From Cupriavidus pampae (lineage in GTDB: Bacteria > Pseudomonadota > Gammaproteobacteria > Burkholderiales > Burkholderiaceae): a DNA stretch of 64,000 nt. The stretch covers positions 310,001 to 374,000 of the forward strand of contig NZ_CAJZAG010000009.1 of the NCBI RefSeq assembly GCF_914271485.1, given 5' to 3'. Made by a program: the position numbers and the translations under genes. Below, piece by piece: positions 19,201 to 28,250 of the stretch (position 1 is its first letter; each line of letters opens with the position of its first letter). Below the pieces are notes generated by a model, which was given only the letters and a program-made list of their open reading frames with translations, was not told the DNA's origin and did not search any database.

Positions 19201-19686
19201 TTAACGGTAATGCTTCTCGCGGCGGATCAGACCGACCGCGAGCGTCAGCGTCAGGATCACGAGCCAGATCAACGACCACGCCGGAATCGACAGACCGAGG
19301 ATCGGTGGCAGTTCGGCGGTGCACAGGCCATCCGAATAGAACAGCTGCGGCAGCACGCGCGCGGTGGGCAACTGGTTGACCCAGTTCTCGAGCGGATCGA
19401 TGCCGCACGACGCCTTGGGGTTCAGCAGCAGCGACACGTGGTAACCGGCCACCGCGATGCCCGCCACGCCCGACAGCATGCCAAGCCCCTGCCACAGCGT
19501 GCGCGTGTTCTGCGCGATCACCGCCAGCAGCGAGAAGATGCCGATGCCGACAAACGCGAAGCGCTGCATGATGCAGAGCGGACAAGGCTGGTAGCCCTCG
19601 ACCATCTGGAGATAAACAGCAAATCCGACGGCGCCGAACGAGAGGATGGCAATCAGCAGGAAATAAGCTCGGGAATTGGCTTGCAT
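19201..19686 (-). CDS. dsbB: Disulfide bond formation protein B
   Basis: This 161-residue inner-membrane protein has four helices and both cysteine pairs of DsbB: C35-C38 in QPCPLCIMQRF and C94/C122 in the second periplasmic loop. It reoxidises DsbA with quinone as acceptor. The start MQANSRAYFLLIA (ATG 19686) is chosen on family N-termini; an ATG two codons earlier (19692) is possible. The single gene is convergent with the ABC-F gene. Confidence 0.95.
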   Translation of the reverse strand: MQANSRAYFLLIAILSFGAVGFAVYLQMVEGYQPCPLCIMQRFAFVGIGIFSLLAVIAQNTRTLWQGLGMLSGVAGIAVAGYHVSLLLNPKASCGIDPLENWVNQLPTARVLPQLFYSDGLCTAELPPILGLSIPAWSLIWLVILTLTLAVGLIRREKHYR

Positions 19687-19846
19687 GGGCATCGAAGACA
19701 GAGATAGTCATGCGGTGCATGACGAACGTTTCGACGCGCATTATGGCCGATTTTCCGTTCCGCGTTGGGGCCGATTTCCGGCCGCGCGAACAATCGCCGC
19801 GCCGCATGCTGCGGCGGATTGCCGCAGCATGCAAGCGTACCGATGC

Positions 19847-21145
19847 TCAGGCTGCTGACTGCGCAGACAGATACCGGCGCCGCCACGGCTTGAGGATCGC
19901 CAGCGCAAGCACCGCCGTCACGATATCCAGCGTGATGGCCACGCCGAACACCGGCATCCAGCTCCCCATACGCTCGTGCATCAGCGCGGCCAGCGGCCCG
20001 CCGAAGATCGAGCCAATGCCCTGCGAGATATAGAGCCAGCCATAGTTCGTAGTGGCGTACTTGGTGCCAAACGTATCGGTCAGCGTGGACGGGAACAGCG
20101 AGAAAATCTCGCCCCAGCCAAGGAACACCACGCCCGACAGCAGCACAAACAGCACCGCGTTCTCGCGCGTGAGCAGCCACAGCGTCATCGCCACGGCCTC
20201 CAGTGCGAACGCGAAACACATCGTGTTCTCGCGCCCCCATTTGTCCGAGACCCAGCCGAACAGCGGTCGCGTGAGCCCGTTGGTCAGGCGGTCGATGGTC
20301 AGCGCGAGCGGCAGCGCCGCCATGCCGAACACCACCGCGTTGGACACGCCAAAGTCCTTGGCGAACGCGGCCATCTGCGACGTGACCATCAGGCCCGACG
20401 TCGACATCATCGTCATCATCGCGAACAGCAGCCAGAACAGCGGTGTGCGCAGCATCGTGCGGGTCGGCACATCGACAACGTTAGACACCACGTTGGTCGC
20501 GCGCACGGGCGGGACATCAGCCGCGGTCGGAGCGCGCAGGCCCTGCGACGCCACGAAGCCGATCGCCGCGAACAACAGGCCGAACTGCCACAGCGTGGAC
20601 TCGAGGCCCTTGCCCGCGAGCGAAGCCGCGATCGGGAACGTCGTGACGATCGCGCCCATGCCATAGCCCGCCGCCACCATGCCGACCGCAAAGCCGCGGC
20701 GATCCGGGAACCAGCGCACCATCTGACCGACCACACCCACATAGACGATGCCGGTGCCGAGGCCACCGACAATGCCGTAGCTCAGATACAGCATGCCCAC
20801 GGTCTGCGCCTGCGACGCCAGCACCCAGCTCAGGCCGGCGAGCACTGTGCCAAGCGCGATCAGGCGGCGCGGACCGAAGCGCTCGATCAACGCACCCTGG
20901 AACGGCGAGAAGAAGGTCTGCAGCACGATCAGCATCGAGAACGTGATCTGCAACTCGGACAACGGCACACCGAGCTTGGCCGACAACGGCTTGGTGAACA
21001 GCGTCCAGACGTACTGCGGGCTCGAGATCGCCATCATGCAGGCGAGGCCCAGCAACAATTGAATCCAGCGCGTGCGCGCCAGCGGCAATGCCTGCGACCC
21101 CGACATCGCCGCGGTATCTGCCGCATTATCTGCAACCGTACGCAT
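19847..21145 (-). CDS. OxlT-family MFS carrier (oxalate/formate antiporter-like)
   Basis: This 432-residue major-facilitator protein has 12 predicted helices and the OxlT-type opening WIQLLLGLACMMAISSPQYVWTLF. The cytoplasmic-loop signature is present as FGPRRLIALG and VRWFPDRRGFAVGMVAAGYG. Family members exchange oxalate for formate or carry other small mono- and dicarboxylates. It lies 92 bp downstream of the GGT-like amidohydrolase gene on the same strand. That pairing would fit uptake or efflux of oxalate/oxamate-type compounds, but the substrate is inferred. Confidence 0.88.
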   Translation of the reverse strand: MRTVADNAADTAAMSGSQALPLARTRWIQLLLGLACMMAISSPQYVWTLFTKPLSAKLGVPLSELQITFSMLIVLQTFFSPFQGALIERFGPRRLIALGTVLAGLSWVLASQAQTVGMLYLSYGIVGGLGTGIVYVGVVGQMVRWFPDRRGFAVGMVAAGYGMGAIVTTFPIAASLAGKGLESTLWQFGLLFAAIGFVASQGLRAPTAADVPPVRATNVVSNVVDVPTRTMLRTPLFWLLFAMMTMMSTSGLMVTSQMAAFAKDFGVSNAVVFGMAALPLALTIDRLTNGLTRPLFGWVSDKWGRENTMCFAFALEAVAMTLWLLTRENAVLFVLLSGVVFLGWGEIFSLFPSTLTDTFGTKYATTNYGWLYISQGIGSIFGGPLAALMHERMGSWMPVFGVAITLDIVTAVLALAILKPWRRRYLSAQSAA

Positions 21146-21237
21146 CGAACCACTCCTTCAGACTGTGAGACGGACTTCGAGAAAAGCCGCGCACCGGTGC
21201 GGGCGCGGCGGAAACCTGTTGACGGCGCGACGCCCCG

Positions 21238-22851
21238 CTACCACCCGACCGCGGCGCCGTCGCTGCGTGGATCGCTGCCGCCTTCATAGAGCCCGTCGGC
21301 GCCGAGCACGATCGCACCCGCATGGCCCATGGTCTCGTCGTACGGCAGCAGGATCTCCACGTCATGCCCGAGCGCACGCAACGCGTCCTGCGTGGCCTCG
21401 GGAAAGCGCGATTCGAGCTTCAGCGTGTCGCTGGTCTGGCCCCAGGTGCGGCCTAGCAGCCACCGCGGCGCGTCGATCGCGGCCTGTGGATCCATGCCGT
21501 AATGGACGATGCGCGAGAACACCGCGGACTGGGATTGCGGCTGCCCATCGCCGCCCATGTTTCCGTAGACGAGCGTGCGGCCATCGTTCAGCCGCGCCAT
21601 GGCGGGGTTCAGCGTGTGAAACGGCTTGCGCCCCGGCATCAGCGGATTGCGCGCGCCAGGGTCGAGAGAAAAGCTGCAACCGCGGTTCTGCCAGTTGACG
21701 CCGGAGACCGGCAGCACGATGCCGCTGCCGAACTCGTGATAGATGCTCTGGATAAAGCTGACGGCCACACCGTTGCGATCGATCGCGCCCATCCACACCG
21801 TATCGGCCGGACCCATGCCCTCGCCCCACGGCAGCACCGCGTCGGGCCGGATGCGCGCGGCCGCGGCATCGAGCCAGGGCGGCGCAAGCAGGTCGCGGAC
21901 ATCGACTTCCATATAGGCCGGGTCGGTAATATGGCGGTCGCGCACGCGAAACGCCTGCTTGGTGGCCTCCACGCACGCATGCACGAAGGCCGGACCGCCA
22001 GGGTCCGTGCCCAGCCAGTGGTCTTGCGCGAGCCGGTCGAGCTGCCCGAGGATCAGCAGCGACACGAGCCCCTGCGTGGGCGGCGGCATGTTGTAGACCG
22101 TGCCGAGCGAATGCGCGAGCGCGAGGGGCGTCTTCCAGACTGCGCGATGCGCCTGGAGATCGGCCAGCGTCAGCGGGCTTCCTACCCCTTCCAGTTCGCC
22201 GGCAAGCGTTTGCGCAAGGTCGCCACGGTAGAAGTCGTCGAAGCCCGCCTGCGCGAGCTGTTCGAGCGTGGCGGCCAGGCGCGGCTGCCGAAACCGCTGG
22301 CCCGCCTTCGGCAGTCCGCCCGACAGGAACGTCGCGGCAAATCCGGGCATGTCGTGCAGCTCGTCCGCCTTGAGCGCGACGCACGCGGCCTGGCTCCGCG
22401 TCATCGGTACGCCGTCGCGCGCATAAGCGATGGCATCGGCCAGCAGGCGCGCACGCGGCAGCCGGCCGCCGAGCGCCTCGCGCGACCACTCGAGCGCCGC
22501 ATGCCAGCCGGAGAGGGTCCCGGCCACGGTATTCGCGGCCATGCCGCCACGCGTCGGCACGCGGTCGAGGCCCGCCTCCCGATAGCGGGCGATGGTGGCG
22601 GCACCCGCTGCCGCGCCGCAGGCTTCGAGCCCGCGCGGCGCCTCGCCCGGCCGTGCGATCAGCCAGAAGCCGTCGCCGCCGATGCTGTTCATATGCGGGT
22701 AGACCACCGCGATGGTTGCCGCCGCCGCCACCATGGCCTCGACGGCATTGCCGCCCTCGCGCAGGACGGCCGCCGCGCTCTGCGCGGCCAGCGCATGGGG
22801 TGCGACGGCCATGCCACGGCTGCCGCGACTGGGTTGAAGATGAAAGCTCAC
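21238..22851 (-). CDS. Gamma-glutamyltransferase-family amidohydrolase (possibly oxamate amidohydrolase-like)
   Basis: This 537-residue Ntn hydrolase of the GGT superfamily has no signal peptide. N-terminal blocks are HALAAQSAAAVLREGGNAVEA and NSIGGDGFW. The predicted autocleavage nucleophile is T351 in GPADTVWMGAID, followed by the family FIQSIYHEFGSG and GNMGGDGQPQ. The cytoplasmic location and lack of secretion set it apart from periplasmic GGT and match HpxW-like oxamate amidohydrolases or acylases. The start is GTG at 22851; a downstream ATG (MAVAPHA, codon 14) is possible because the palindromic operator sits only 14 bp upstream. It is paired with the OxlT-type carrier. Confidence 0.82.
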   Translation of the reverse strand: MSFHLQPSRGSRGMAVAPHALAAQSAAAVLREGGNAVEAMVAAAATIAVVYPHMNSIGGDGFWLIARPGEAPRGLEACGAAAGAATIARYREAGLDRVPTRGGMAANTVAGTLSGWHAALEWSREALGGRLPRARLLADAIAYARDGVPMTRSQAACVALKADELHDMPGFAATFLSGGLPKAGQRFRQPRLAATLEQLAQAGFDDFYRGDLAQTLAGELEGVGSPLTLADLQAHRAVWKTPLALAHSLGTVYNMPPPTQGLVSLLILGQLDRLAQDHWLGTDPGGPAFVHACVEATKQAFRVRDRHITDPAYMEVDVRDLLAPPWLDAAAARIRPDAVLPWGEGMGPADTVWMGAIDRNGVAVSFIQSIYHEFGSGIVLPVSGVNWQNRGCSFSLDPGARNPLMPGRKPFHTLNPAMARLNDGRTLVYGNMGGDGQPQSQSAVFSRIVHYGMDPQAAIDAPRWLLGRTWGQTSDTLKLESRFPEATQDALRALGHDVEILLPYDETMGHAGAIVLGADGLYEGGSDPRSDGAAVGW

Positions 22852-22864
22852 AAGACGATCCGCG

Positions 22865-22882
22865 ATTTATGTATACATAAAT
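22865..22882. promoter_or_regulatory. 18-bp perfect palindromic operator (GntR-type)
   Basis: ATTTATGTATACATAAAT is a perfect 18-bp palindrome immediately upstream of the GGT-like gene. Its GT-AT-AC core is the form bound by many GntR-family dimers, and a GntR/FCD regulator is encoded on the other side of this 193-bp gap. A TTGCAA -35-like hexamer lies upstream on the minus strand (about 22906-22911), so the palindrome would cover the -10 region and block transcription. Confidence 0.7.
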
Positions 22883-23044
22883 TTCCTACGGTATCGTTTG
22901 CAACATGTGTGCCAAAGGCGATCGCCCTCCACCCGCGATGTGCGGGGACACGGCCCGCAGGGCCGATCACGGGGGAGATAAGGGGCCGAGAAGGGCGTCG
23001 GGAAGGGTGCCGGCAAGCTACCGGGTTGCCCGGTAACAGCCCCG

Positions 23045-23836
23045 TCAGCCGAAACGCCTGCGCCGTGCAGGTGCGTTCGGGACTTCGGGCCGCACAAGGC
23101 TGGTGCGGGCCTGCTCGAGCCGCTCCGTCGTCAGGCGGCTCACTTCCGCACGGCCATCCTCGATATGCGCTGACAGCAACGCAACCGCGCGGGGGGCATC
23201 ACGCGTGGAAAGCGCAGCGAGAATCGCACCATGCTCATCGTAGGTCAGCGAAATTCGCGTCCCGAACGCAAAGTCGAGCCGACGGATGATGCGGATGCGG
23301 TCTGTCACCTGCTGATGGACAGCGGCAGCCTCGGGATTGCCGGCCGCATGCACGATGGCCAGATGAAACGCCTCGTCCAGTTCGGACACACGCTGGCCAT
23401 CGTCGAGCCGCTCGGCAACCGGTACGCGCCAGATGGCATCGAGTTCGGACACGAGTTTCGCGACCACCGCGGGCGCGTCGAAGCGCGCCGCCATGGCAGA
23501 CGCTCCAGATGCTCCAGACGTTTCCCGCGTCCCCGGGCCGCACAGCCGCATGACCGCATGCGTCTCCAGCAGCGTGCGCAGCTCGTACAGGGCCTCGAAG
23601 CGCGCGAGGTCCAGCGGCACCACTTCCCAGCCGTTGCGGTAGTAGCCACGCACGAGGCCATCGCCCTGCAGCCGCTGCAGCGCCTCGCGTACGGGCGTGC
23701 GCGAGATGCCGAGCCGCTCCGCCACGTCGTTCTCCGTGAAGCGATCCCCGGGCAGCAGCCGGAACGCGAAGATGTCGTCGCGCAGGCTCTGGTAGGCCGC
23801 ATGCGAACGCGACGGCCGGTCGGCGCGCGCGGTCAT
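23045..23836 (-). CDS. GntR-family transcriptional regulator, FCD subgroup
   Basis: This 263-residue regulator starts at ATG 23836 (MTARADRPSRSHAAYQSL); the open frame reaching 24625 is an artefact of the radA overlap. The winged HTH is residues ~14-75 (LRDDIFAFRLLPGDRFTEND, GISRTPVREALQRL). An FCD ligand domain follows with metal-type D/H residues (LDEAFHLAIVHAAGN and TYDEHGAILAAL). The start overlaps the radA stop as TAATG, so it is translationally coupled to radA. It is transcribed toward the GGT-like/OxlT pair and the 18-bp palindrome is its likely operator; a carboxylate ligand is typical of FCD regulators. Confidence 0.9.
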   Translation of the reverse strand: MTARADRPSRSHAAYQSLRDDIFAFRLLPGDRFTENDVAERLGISRTPVREALQRLQGDGLVRGYYRNGWEVVPLDLARFEALYELRTLLETHAVMRLCGPGTRETSGASGASAMAARFDAPAVVAKLVSELDAIWRVPVAERLDDGQRVSELDEAFHLAIVHAAGNPEAAAVHQQVTDRIRIIRRLDFAFGTRISLTYDEHGAILAALSTRDAPRAVALLSAHIEDGRAEVSRLTTERLEQARTSLVRPEVPNAPARRRRFG

Positions 23837-25203
23837 TATTCCAGATGCCGCACGCGGTCGATGGCCTGCTCGATGCGCTCCACCGCGATCACCTCGATGC
23901 CTTCGATCGGCTGCTTCGGCGCATTGGCTTTTGGAATCACCGCGACCGTAAAGCCGAGCTTGGCCGCTTCCTTCAGGCGTTCCTGCCCTCGCGGGCTCGG
24001 ACGGATCTCGCCGGCCAGGCCGACTTCGCCGAACACCACCAGACCACGCGGCAGCGGCTTGTTGCGCATCGACGAATGAATCGACAGCAGCACCGCAAGA
24101 TCCGCGGCTGGCTCGGTGATCTTCACCCCGCCCACCGCGTTCAGGAATACGTCCTGATCGAAGCACGCGATGCCCGCATGCCGGTGCAGCACCGCCAGCA
24201 GCATCGCCAGCCGGTTCTGCTCGAGCCCGACCGCAAGGCGGCGCGGATTCGGCACGCCGGCGCTGTCGACCAGCGCCTGCACTTCCACCAGCAGCGGCCG
24301 CGTGCCCTCCTGCGTCACCAGCACGCACGAACCGGGAACGGACTCCTCGTGCTGCGACAGGAACAGCGCCGACGGATTGCTGATGCCGCGCAGCCCCTTC
24401 TCTGTCATCGCGAACACGCCGAGCTCGTTGACCGCGCCGAAGCGATTCTTGAACGCGCGGATCAGCCGGTGCGAGGAATGCGTGTCCCCCTCGAAATACA
24501 GCACTGTATCGACGATATGCTCGAGCACGCGCGGGCCGGCCAGACTGCCTTCCTTGGTCACGTGCCCCACCAGGATGATCGTGATGCCACTGCTCTTGGC
24601 GATGCGCGTCAGCTGCGCCGCGCATTCGCGCACCTGCGCCACCGAGCCCGGCGCCGACGTCAGCGCCTCCGAGTACAGCGTCTGGATCGAATCGATCACC
24701 GCCACCTCGGGCTTCTCCGCCTCCAGCGCGGCCTGGATCTTCTCCAGCTGGATCTCGGGCAGCAGCCCCATCGACGGGCTATCCACACCGAGCCGCTGCG
24801 CGCGCAACGCGATCTGCGCGCTCGACTCCTCGCCGCTCACATACAGCACGCGTCGTTCGCCAGCCAGATTGGCCAGCGCCTGCAACAGCAGCGTCGACTT
24901 GCCGATGCCGGGGTCGCCGCCGATCAGCACCACGCCGCCGGCCACCAGCCCGCCGCCGAGCACGCGGTCGAATTCGTCGATGCCGCTCGAGAAGCGCGGC
25001 ACATCGGCCGCGTCGATATCGGACAGCTTGCGCACCACAGCCGAGGCCGCCAGCGGCTGGAACCGCCGCGTCGCGGCCGAGTTGGTATCGGCGACGGTTT
25101 CGACCAGCGTGTTCCACTGCTGGCAATGCGGGCACTGGCCCTGCCAGCGCGGCGCCGTGCCACCGCATTCGGTGCACGTATAGACAGTCTTGTTCTTGGC
25201 CAA
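23836..25203 (-). CDS. radA: DNA repair protein RadA
   Basis: This 455-residue RecA-like branch-migration helicase has a four-cysteine zinc finger at the N-terminus (CTECG ... CPHCQQW), Walker A GGDPGIGKST, the RadA-specific KNRFGAVNELG motif and a C-terminal Lon-like domain (AVLLSIHSSMRNKPLPRGLV). Length matches E. coli RadA (460). It processes recombination intermediates. It lies 34 bp downstream of alr and overlaps the gntR start. Confidence 0.96.
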   Translation of the reverse strand: MAKNKTVYTCTECGGTAPRWQGQCPHCQQWNTLVETVADTNSAATRRFQPLAASAVVRKLSDIDAADVPRFSSGIDEFDRVLGGGLVAGGVVLIGGDPGIGKSTLLLQALANLAGERRVLYVSGEESSAQIALRAQRLGVDSPSMGLLPEIQLEKIQAALEAEKPEVAVIDSIQTLYSEALTSAPGSVAQVRECAAQLTRIAKSSGITIILVGHVTKEGSLAGPRVLEHIVDTVLYFEGDTHSSHRLIRAFKNRFGAVNELGVFAMTEKGLRGISNPSALFLSQHEESVPGSCVLVTQEGTRPLLVEVQALVDSAGVPNPRRLAVGLEQNRLAMLLAVLHRHAGIACFDQDVFLNAVGGVKITEPAADLAVLLSIHSSMRNKPLPRGLVVFGEVGLAGEIRPSPRGQERLKEAAKLGFTVAVIPKANAPKQPIEGIEVIAVERIEQAIDRVRHLE

Positions 25204-25237
25204 GCCCGCTTCCTTTATTTTTTTCTCGATTTGGGGG

Positions 25238-26347
25238 TCAGTGCGCGTCTGCCGTCCCGCTTACCGTGGCCACCGTGGTCGGCACCCGCGGCGCCAGCGC
25301 GCACATCAGCTCGTAGCCCACCGTGCCGCTGGCCGCGGCCACATCGTCGATCGGCAGGCCCTGTCCCCACAGCGTCACCGGCGAGCCCACGCGCGCCTTC
25401 GGGCACGGCGTCAGATCCACGCAGAGCATGTCCATCGACACGCGGCCCACGAGCTCCGTGCGCACGCCATCGACCAGTACCGGCGCGCGCAGCTCGCCCC
25501 AGCCGCTCGCGTGGCGCGGGTAGCCGTCGGCATAACCGCACGCCACCACGCCAATGCGCATCGGCCGCTCGGCCGTGAACAGCGAGCCATAGCCGACGGT
25601 ATCGCCCACCTGCAGGTCCTGCACCGCGATCACCTCGCTGTGCAACGACATGGCGGGCTGCAGTCCGGTGTCGGCGATATCGGCCGCGCGCCCGCTCGGC
25701 GAGGCGCCGTACAGGATCACGCCGGGCCGGACCCAGGCCCGATGCGATTCCGGATGCCACAGCACGGCGGCCGAGTTGGCCAGGCTGGCCTCGCCCGGCA
25801 GGTTCGCGGTGGCGCTGTCGAACGCCTCGATCTGATGCGCGATGCCGCGCGGGCCGTCGGCATCGGAGAAATGCGTCATATGGACGATGCTGCCCACGCA
25901 CGACATGGTGCGCGCGCGCTCCCAAGCGGTGCGGTATTGCGCCGGCCTGAAGCCAAGGCGGTTCATGCCGGTGTTGAGCTTGAGCTGCAGTGCGAGCGGA
26001 CCACGCGGCCGCGCTTGTTCGAGCATGCGCAATTGCTCCTCGCAGTGGACTGCGGTAGTCAGGCGGTATTGCTCCAGCAGCGCCACGTCCTGCGGCTGGA
26101 AGATGCCTTCGAGCAGCAGAATCGGGCCCTGCCAACCCAGCTCGCGCAGTTGTACGGCTTCGCTGAGGTCCAGCAGGCCGAACCCGTCGGCGCCGCGCAG
26201 GCCGGCGAACGCACGGCGAATGCCGTGGCCGTAGGCATTGGCCTTGACCACGGCCCAGACGCGCGCGCCGGGCGCGCGCTGGCGCACGACCTCGAGGTTG
26301 TTGGCGAGGGCTGGCTGGTGGATGACGGCTTGGATCGGTCTTGGCAT
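25238..26347 (-). CDS. alr: Alanine racemase
   Basis: This 369-residue PLP enzyme makes D-alanine for peptidoglycan. The PLP lysine is K35 in AVVKANAYGHG, and the opposing catalytic tyrosine is Y253 in VGYGSLF. The fold-type III barrel is followed by the C-terminal beta domain (GRVSMDMLCVDLTPC). Length is normal for the family. It is first in an alr-radA-gntR run and divergent from lplT. Confidence 0.95.
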   Translation of the reverse strand: MPRPIQAVIHQPALANNLEVVRQRAPGARVWAVVKANAYGHGIRRAFAGLRGADGFGLLDLSEAVQLRELGWQGPILLLEGIFQPQDVALLEQYRLTTAVHCEEQLRMLEQARPRGPLALQLKLNTGMNRLGFRPAQYRTAWERARTMSCVGSIVHMTHFSDADGPRGIAHQIEAFDSATANLPGEASLANSAAVLWHPESHRAWVRPGVILYGASPSGRAADIADTGLQPAMSLHSEVIAVQDLQVGDTVGYGSLFTAERPMRIGVVACGYADGYPRHASGWGELRAPVLVDGVRTELVGRVSMDMLCVDLTPCPKARVGSPVTLWGQGLPIDDVAAASGTVGYELMCALAPRVPTTVATVSGTADAH

Positions 26348-26869
26348 GGGAAAGATTTAGGGAACATCCACGGGTGGGACGGGTCCGTTGAAAGACCGGT
26401 GCGCTGGAAAAGCGGTGTCGTCAGGGTAGACCCCGTCACCGCCCCGCAAGTGCCCGGCGTTTCAGAACGTGTTGGAACCGTGGTGGCTGGCATCGCACGT
26501 GCTAGGGCCATGGGCCCGAACCCTGGGCCATCGAGGGCATGCGCGCCGCGCAGCCGATATTTGAACACAGTTGGATGCGGATTCCGGGAATCGATTCCGC
26601 CACCCGCTGTCAAAAAGGCCGTCCGCCACTGTGCTGAAATGTCGCGTTTTCGTGATATAAAGCCGGACGCTCAGGCCATGTTTTATAAGTGAAGCAATAT
26701 GTCCATGACGGTCAGGCAAGCCTCGCGGCGAGCAAATGTCACGCATCCGCCCCACTTTGACACGGCCACCGCGCCTGGTTCCCTGCAAGCCGCGACGCTG
26801 CCGGTTGGCGCGCACCCGACCGCCCCGCCCGTCCATAGGGGCGCCCGTGATGGAGACAAAGTCGACAGT
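26348..26869. promoter_or_regulatory. 522-bp divergent intergenic region between alr and lplT
   Basis: No gene is convincing here. The open frame upstream of lplT from 26699 and an antisense frame from 26462 both look non-coding. A weak sigma-70-like element for lplT is CTGAAA (26634-26639) and TATAAA (26656-26661) with a 16-bp spacer, in the most AT-rich part of the gap. This implies a ~200-nt lplT leader. No riboswitch fold was recognised. Confidence 0.35.
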
Positions 26870-28189
26870 ATGAAGAAGGGTTTCTACACCATCATGGCCG
26901 CGCAGTTTTTTTCGTCGCTGGCCGACAATGCGCTGCTTATCGCAGCCATCGCCCTTCTTACCGAATTGCATTCCCCGCAGTGGATGACGCCGCTGCTCAA
27001 GCTGTTCTTCGTGCTCTCGTACGTCGTGCTCGCCGCCTTCGTTGGCGCGTTCGCTGACTCGATGCCGAAGGGGCGCGTGATGCTGATCACGAATGCCATC
27101 AAGATCGTCGGTTGCGCCATCATGATGTTCGGGTTGCACCCGCTGCTGGCCTACGGCATCGTCGGCTTCGGCGCGGCGGCGTACTCGCCGGCCAAGTACG
27201 GCATCCTGACCGAACTGCTGCCGCCGGAAAAACTCGTGATGGCCAACGGCTGGATCGAGGGCCTTACAGTCGGCTCGATCATTCTCGGTACCGTGGTGGG
27301 CGGCGCGCTGATCTCGGTGCATGTGTCCGACATCCTGCTGCGTCTGGACGTACCCTACGTCGACACCGGCATCAACACCCCGGCCGAAGCGGCCATGGTG
27401 GTGATCATGCTGTGCTATCTGATCGCCTCCATCTTCAATATCTTCATTCCCGACACCGGCGCACGCTATCCGGCGCAGGAAAAGAACCCGATCAAGCTGA
27501 TCGCCGAGTTCGGCGACTGCTTCGTTGCACTGTGGCGCGACAAGCTCGGCCAGATCTCGCTGGCCGTGACCACGCTGTTCTGGGGCGTGGGTGCCACCTT
27601 GCAGTTCATCGTGCTCAAGTGGGCCGAACACTCGCTCGGGCTCAACCTCTCGCAGGGCGCGCTGTTACAGGCCGTGGTGGCCGTCGGCGTGGCGGTGGGC
27701 GCGATTGCCGCGGCTGCCCGGATCCCACTCAAGCGCTCGCTGTCGGTGCTGCCATTCGGCGTGGCGATGGGCGCCACGGTCATGCTGATGGCGTTCTATA
27801 CGAAGGACGCGATGCCGGCCGTGACGCTGGACATCATGGGCTGGCACATGCCGCTGTACATGGCCATCGCCTACGTGTTCCTGGCGATCGTGGGCGCGAT
27901 GTCGGGCTACTTTGTGGTGCCGATGAACGCGCTGCTGCAACACCGCGGACACGTGCTGCTGTCGGCCGGCCATTCGATCGCGGTGCAGAATTTCAACGAG
28001 AACGTATCGGTGCTGCTGATGCTGTGCCTGTATGCGCTGCTGATCAAGCTCAACTGCCCGATCGGCTTCGTGATTGTCGCGCTGGGGCTGTTTATCTGCA
28101 TCACGATGTACCTGGTGATGCGACTGCACCGCTACAACGTGCGCGTGTTCAACTCGCTGGCGATGATCGGCGAGGATAAGCACCACTGA
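26870..28189 (+). CDS. lplT: Lysophospholipid transporter LplT (MFS)
   Basis: This 439-residue MFS protein starts at MKKGFYTIMAAQFFSSLADNA (ATG 26870), the conserved LplT beginning; the frame extends 57 codons upstream without conservation. Family segments DSMPKGRVMLITNAIKIVG and PAKYGILTELLPPEKLVMAN are present. LplT flips lysophosphatidylethanolamine into the cytoplasm for reacylation. No acyltransferase (Aas) partner gene is next to it here. Confidence 0.92.
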   Translation: MKKGFYTIMAAQFFSSLADNALLIAAIALLTELHSPQWMTPLLKLFFVLSYVVLAAFVGAFADSMPKGRVMLITNAIKIVGCAIMMFGLHPLLAYGIVGFGAAAYSPAKYGILTELLPPEKLVMANGWIEGLTVGSIILGTVVGGALISVHVSDILLRLDVPYVDTGINTPAEAAMVVIMLCYLIASIFNIFIPDTGARYPAQEKNPIKLIAEFGDCFVALWRDKLGQISLAVTTLFWGVGATLQFIVLKWAEHSLGLNLSQGALLQAVVAVGVAVGAIAAAARIPLKRSLSVLPFGVAMGATVMLMAFYTKDAMPAVTLDIMGWHMPLYMAIAYVFLAIVGAMSGYFVVPMNALLQHRGHVLLSAGHSIAVQNFNENVSVLLMLCLYALLIKLNCPIGFVIVALGLFICITMYLVMRLHRYNVRVFNSLAMIGEDKHH

Positions 28190-28209
28190 GACATCACTGA
28201 CACCGCCCG

Positions 28210-28239
28210 GCCGGGGCTGCCCCTGCGGCGCGCCCCGGC
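28210..28239. terminator. Possible bidirectional hairpin between lplT and the DUF1853 gene
   Basis: GCCGGGGC and GCCCCGGC form an 8-bp stem around a 14-nt loop in the 61-bp gap between convergent stops. Neither strand has a T-run, so factor-independent termination would be weak. Confidence 0.35.
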
Positions 28240-28250
28240 AGGCATAGCGG

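Noticed and set aside
23837..24625. N-terminal extension of the GntR frame
   Set aside because: Overlaps radA in another frame; the TAATG-coupled ATG at 23836 starts the normal GntR domain.
26462..27631. Minus-strand frame of 389 codons opposite lplT
   Set aside because: H/D/R/G-rich antisense shadow; includes the lplT promoter region.
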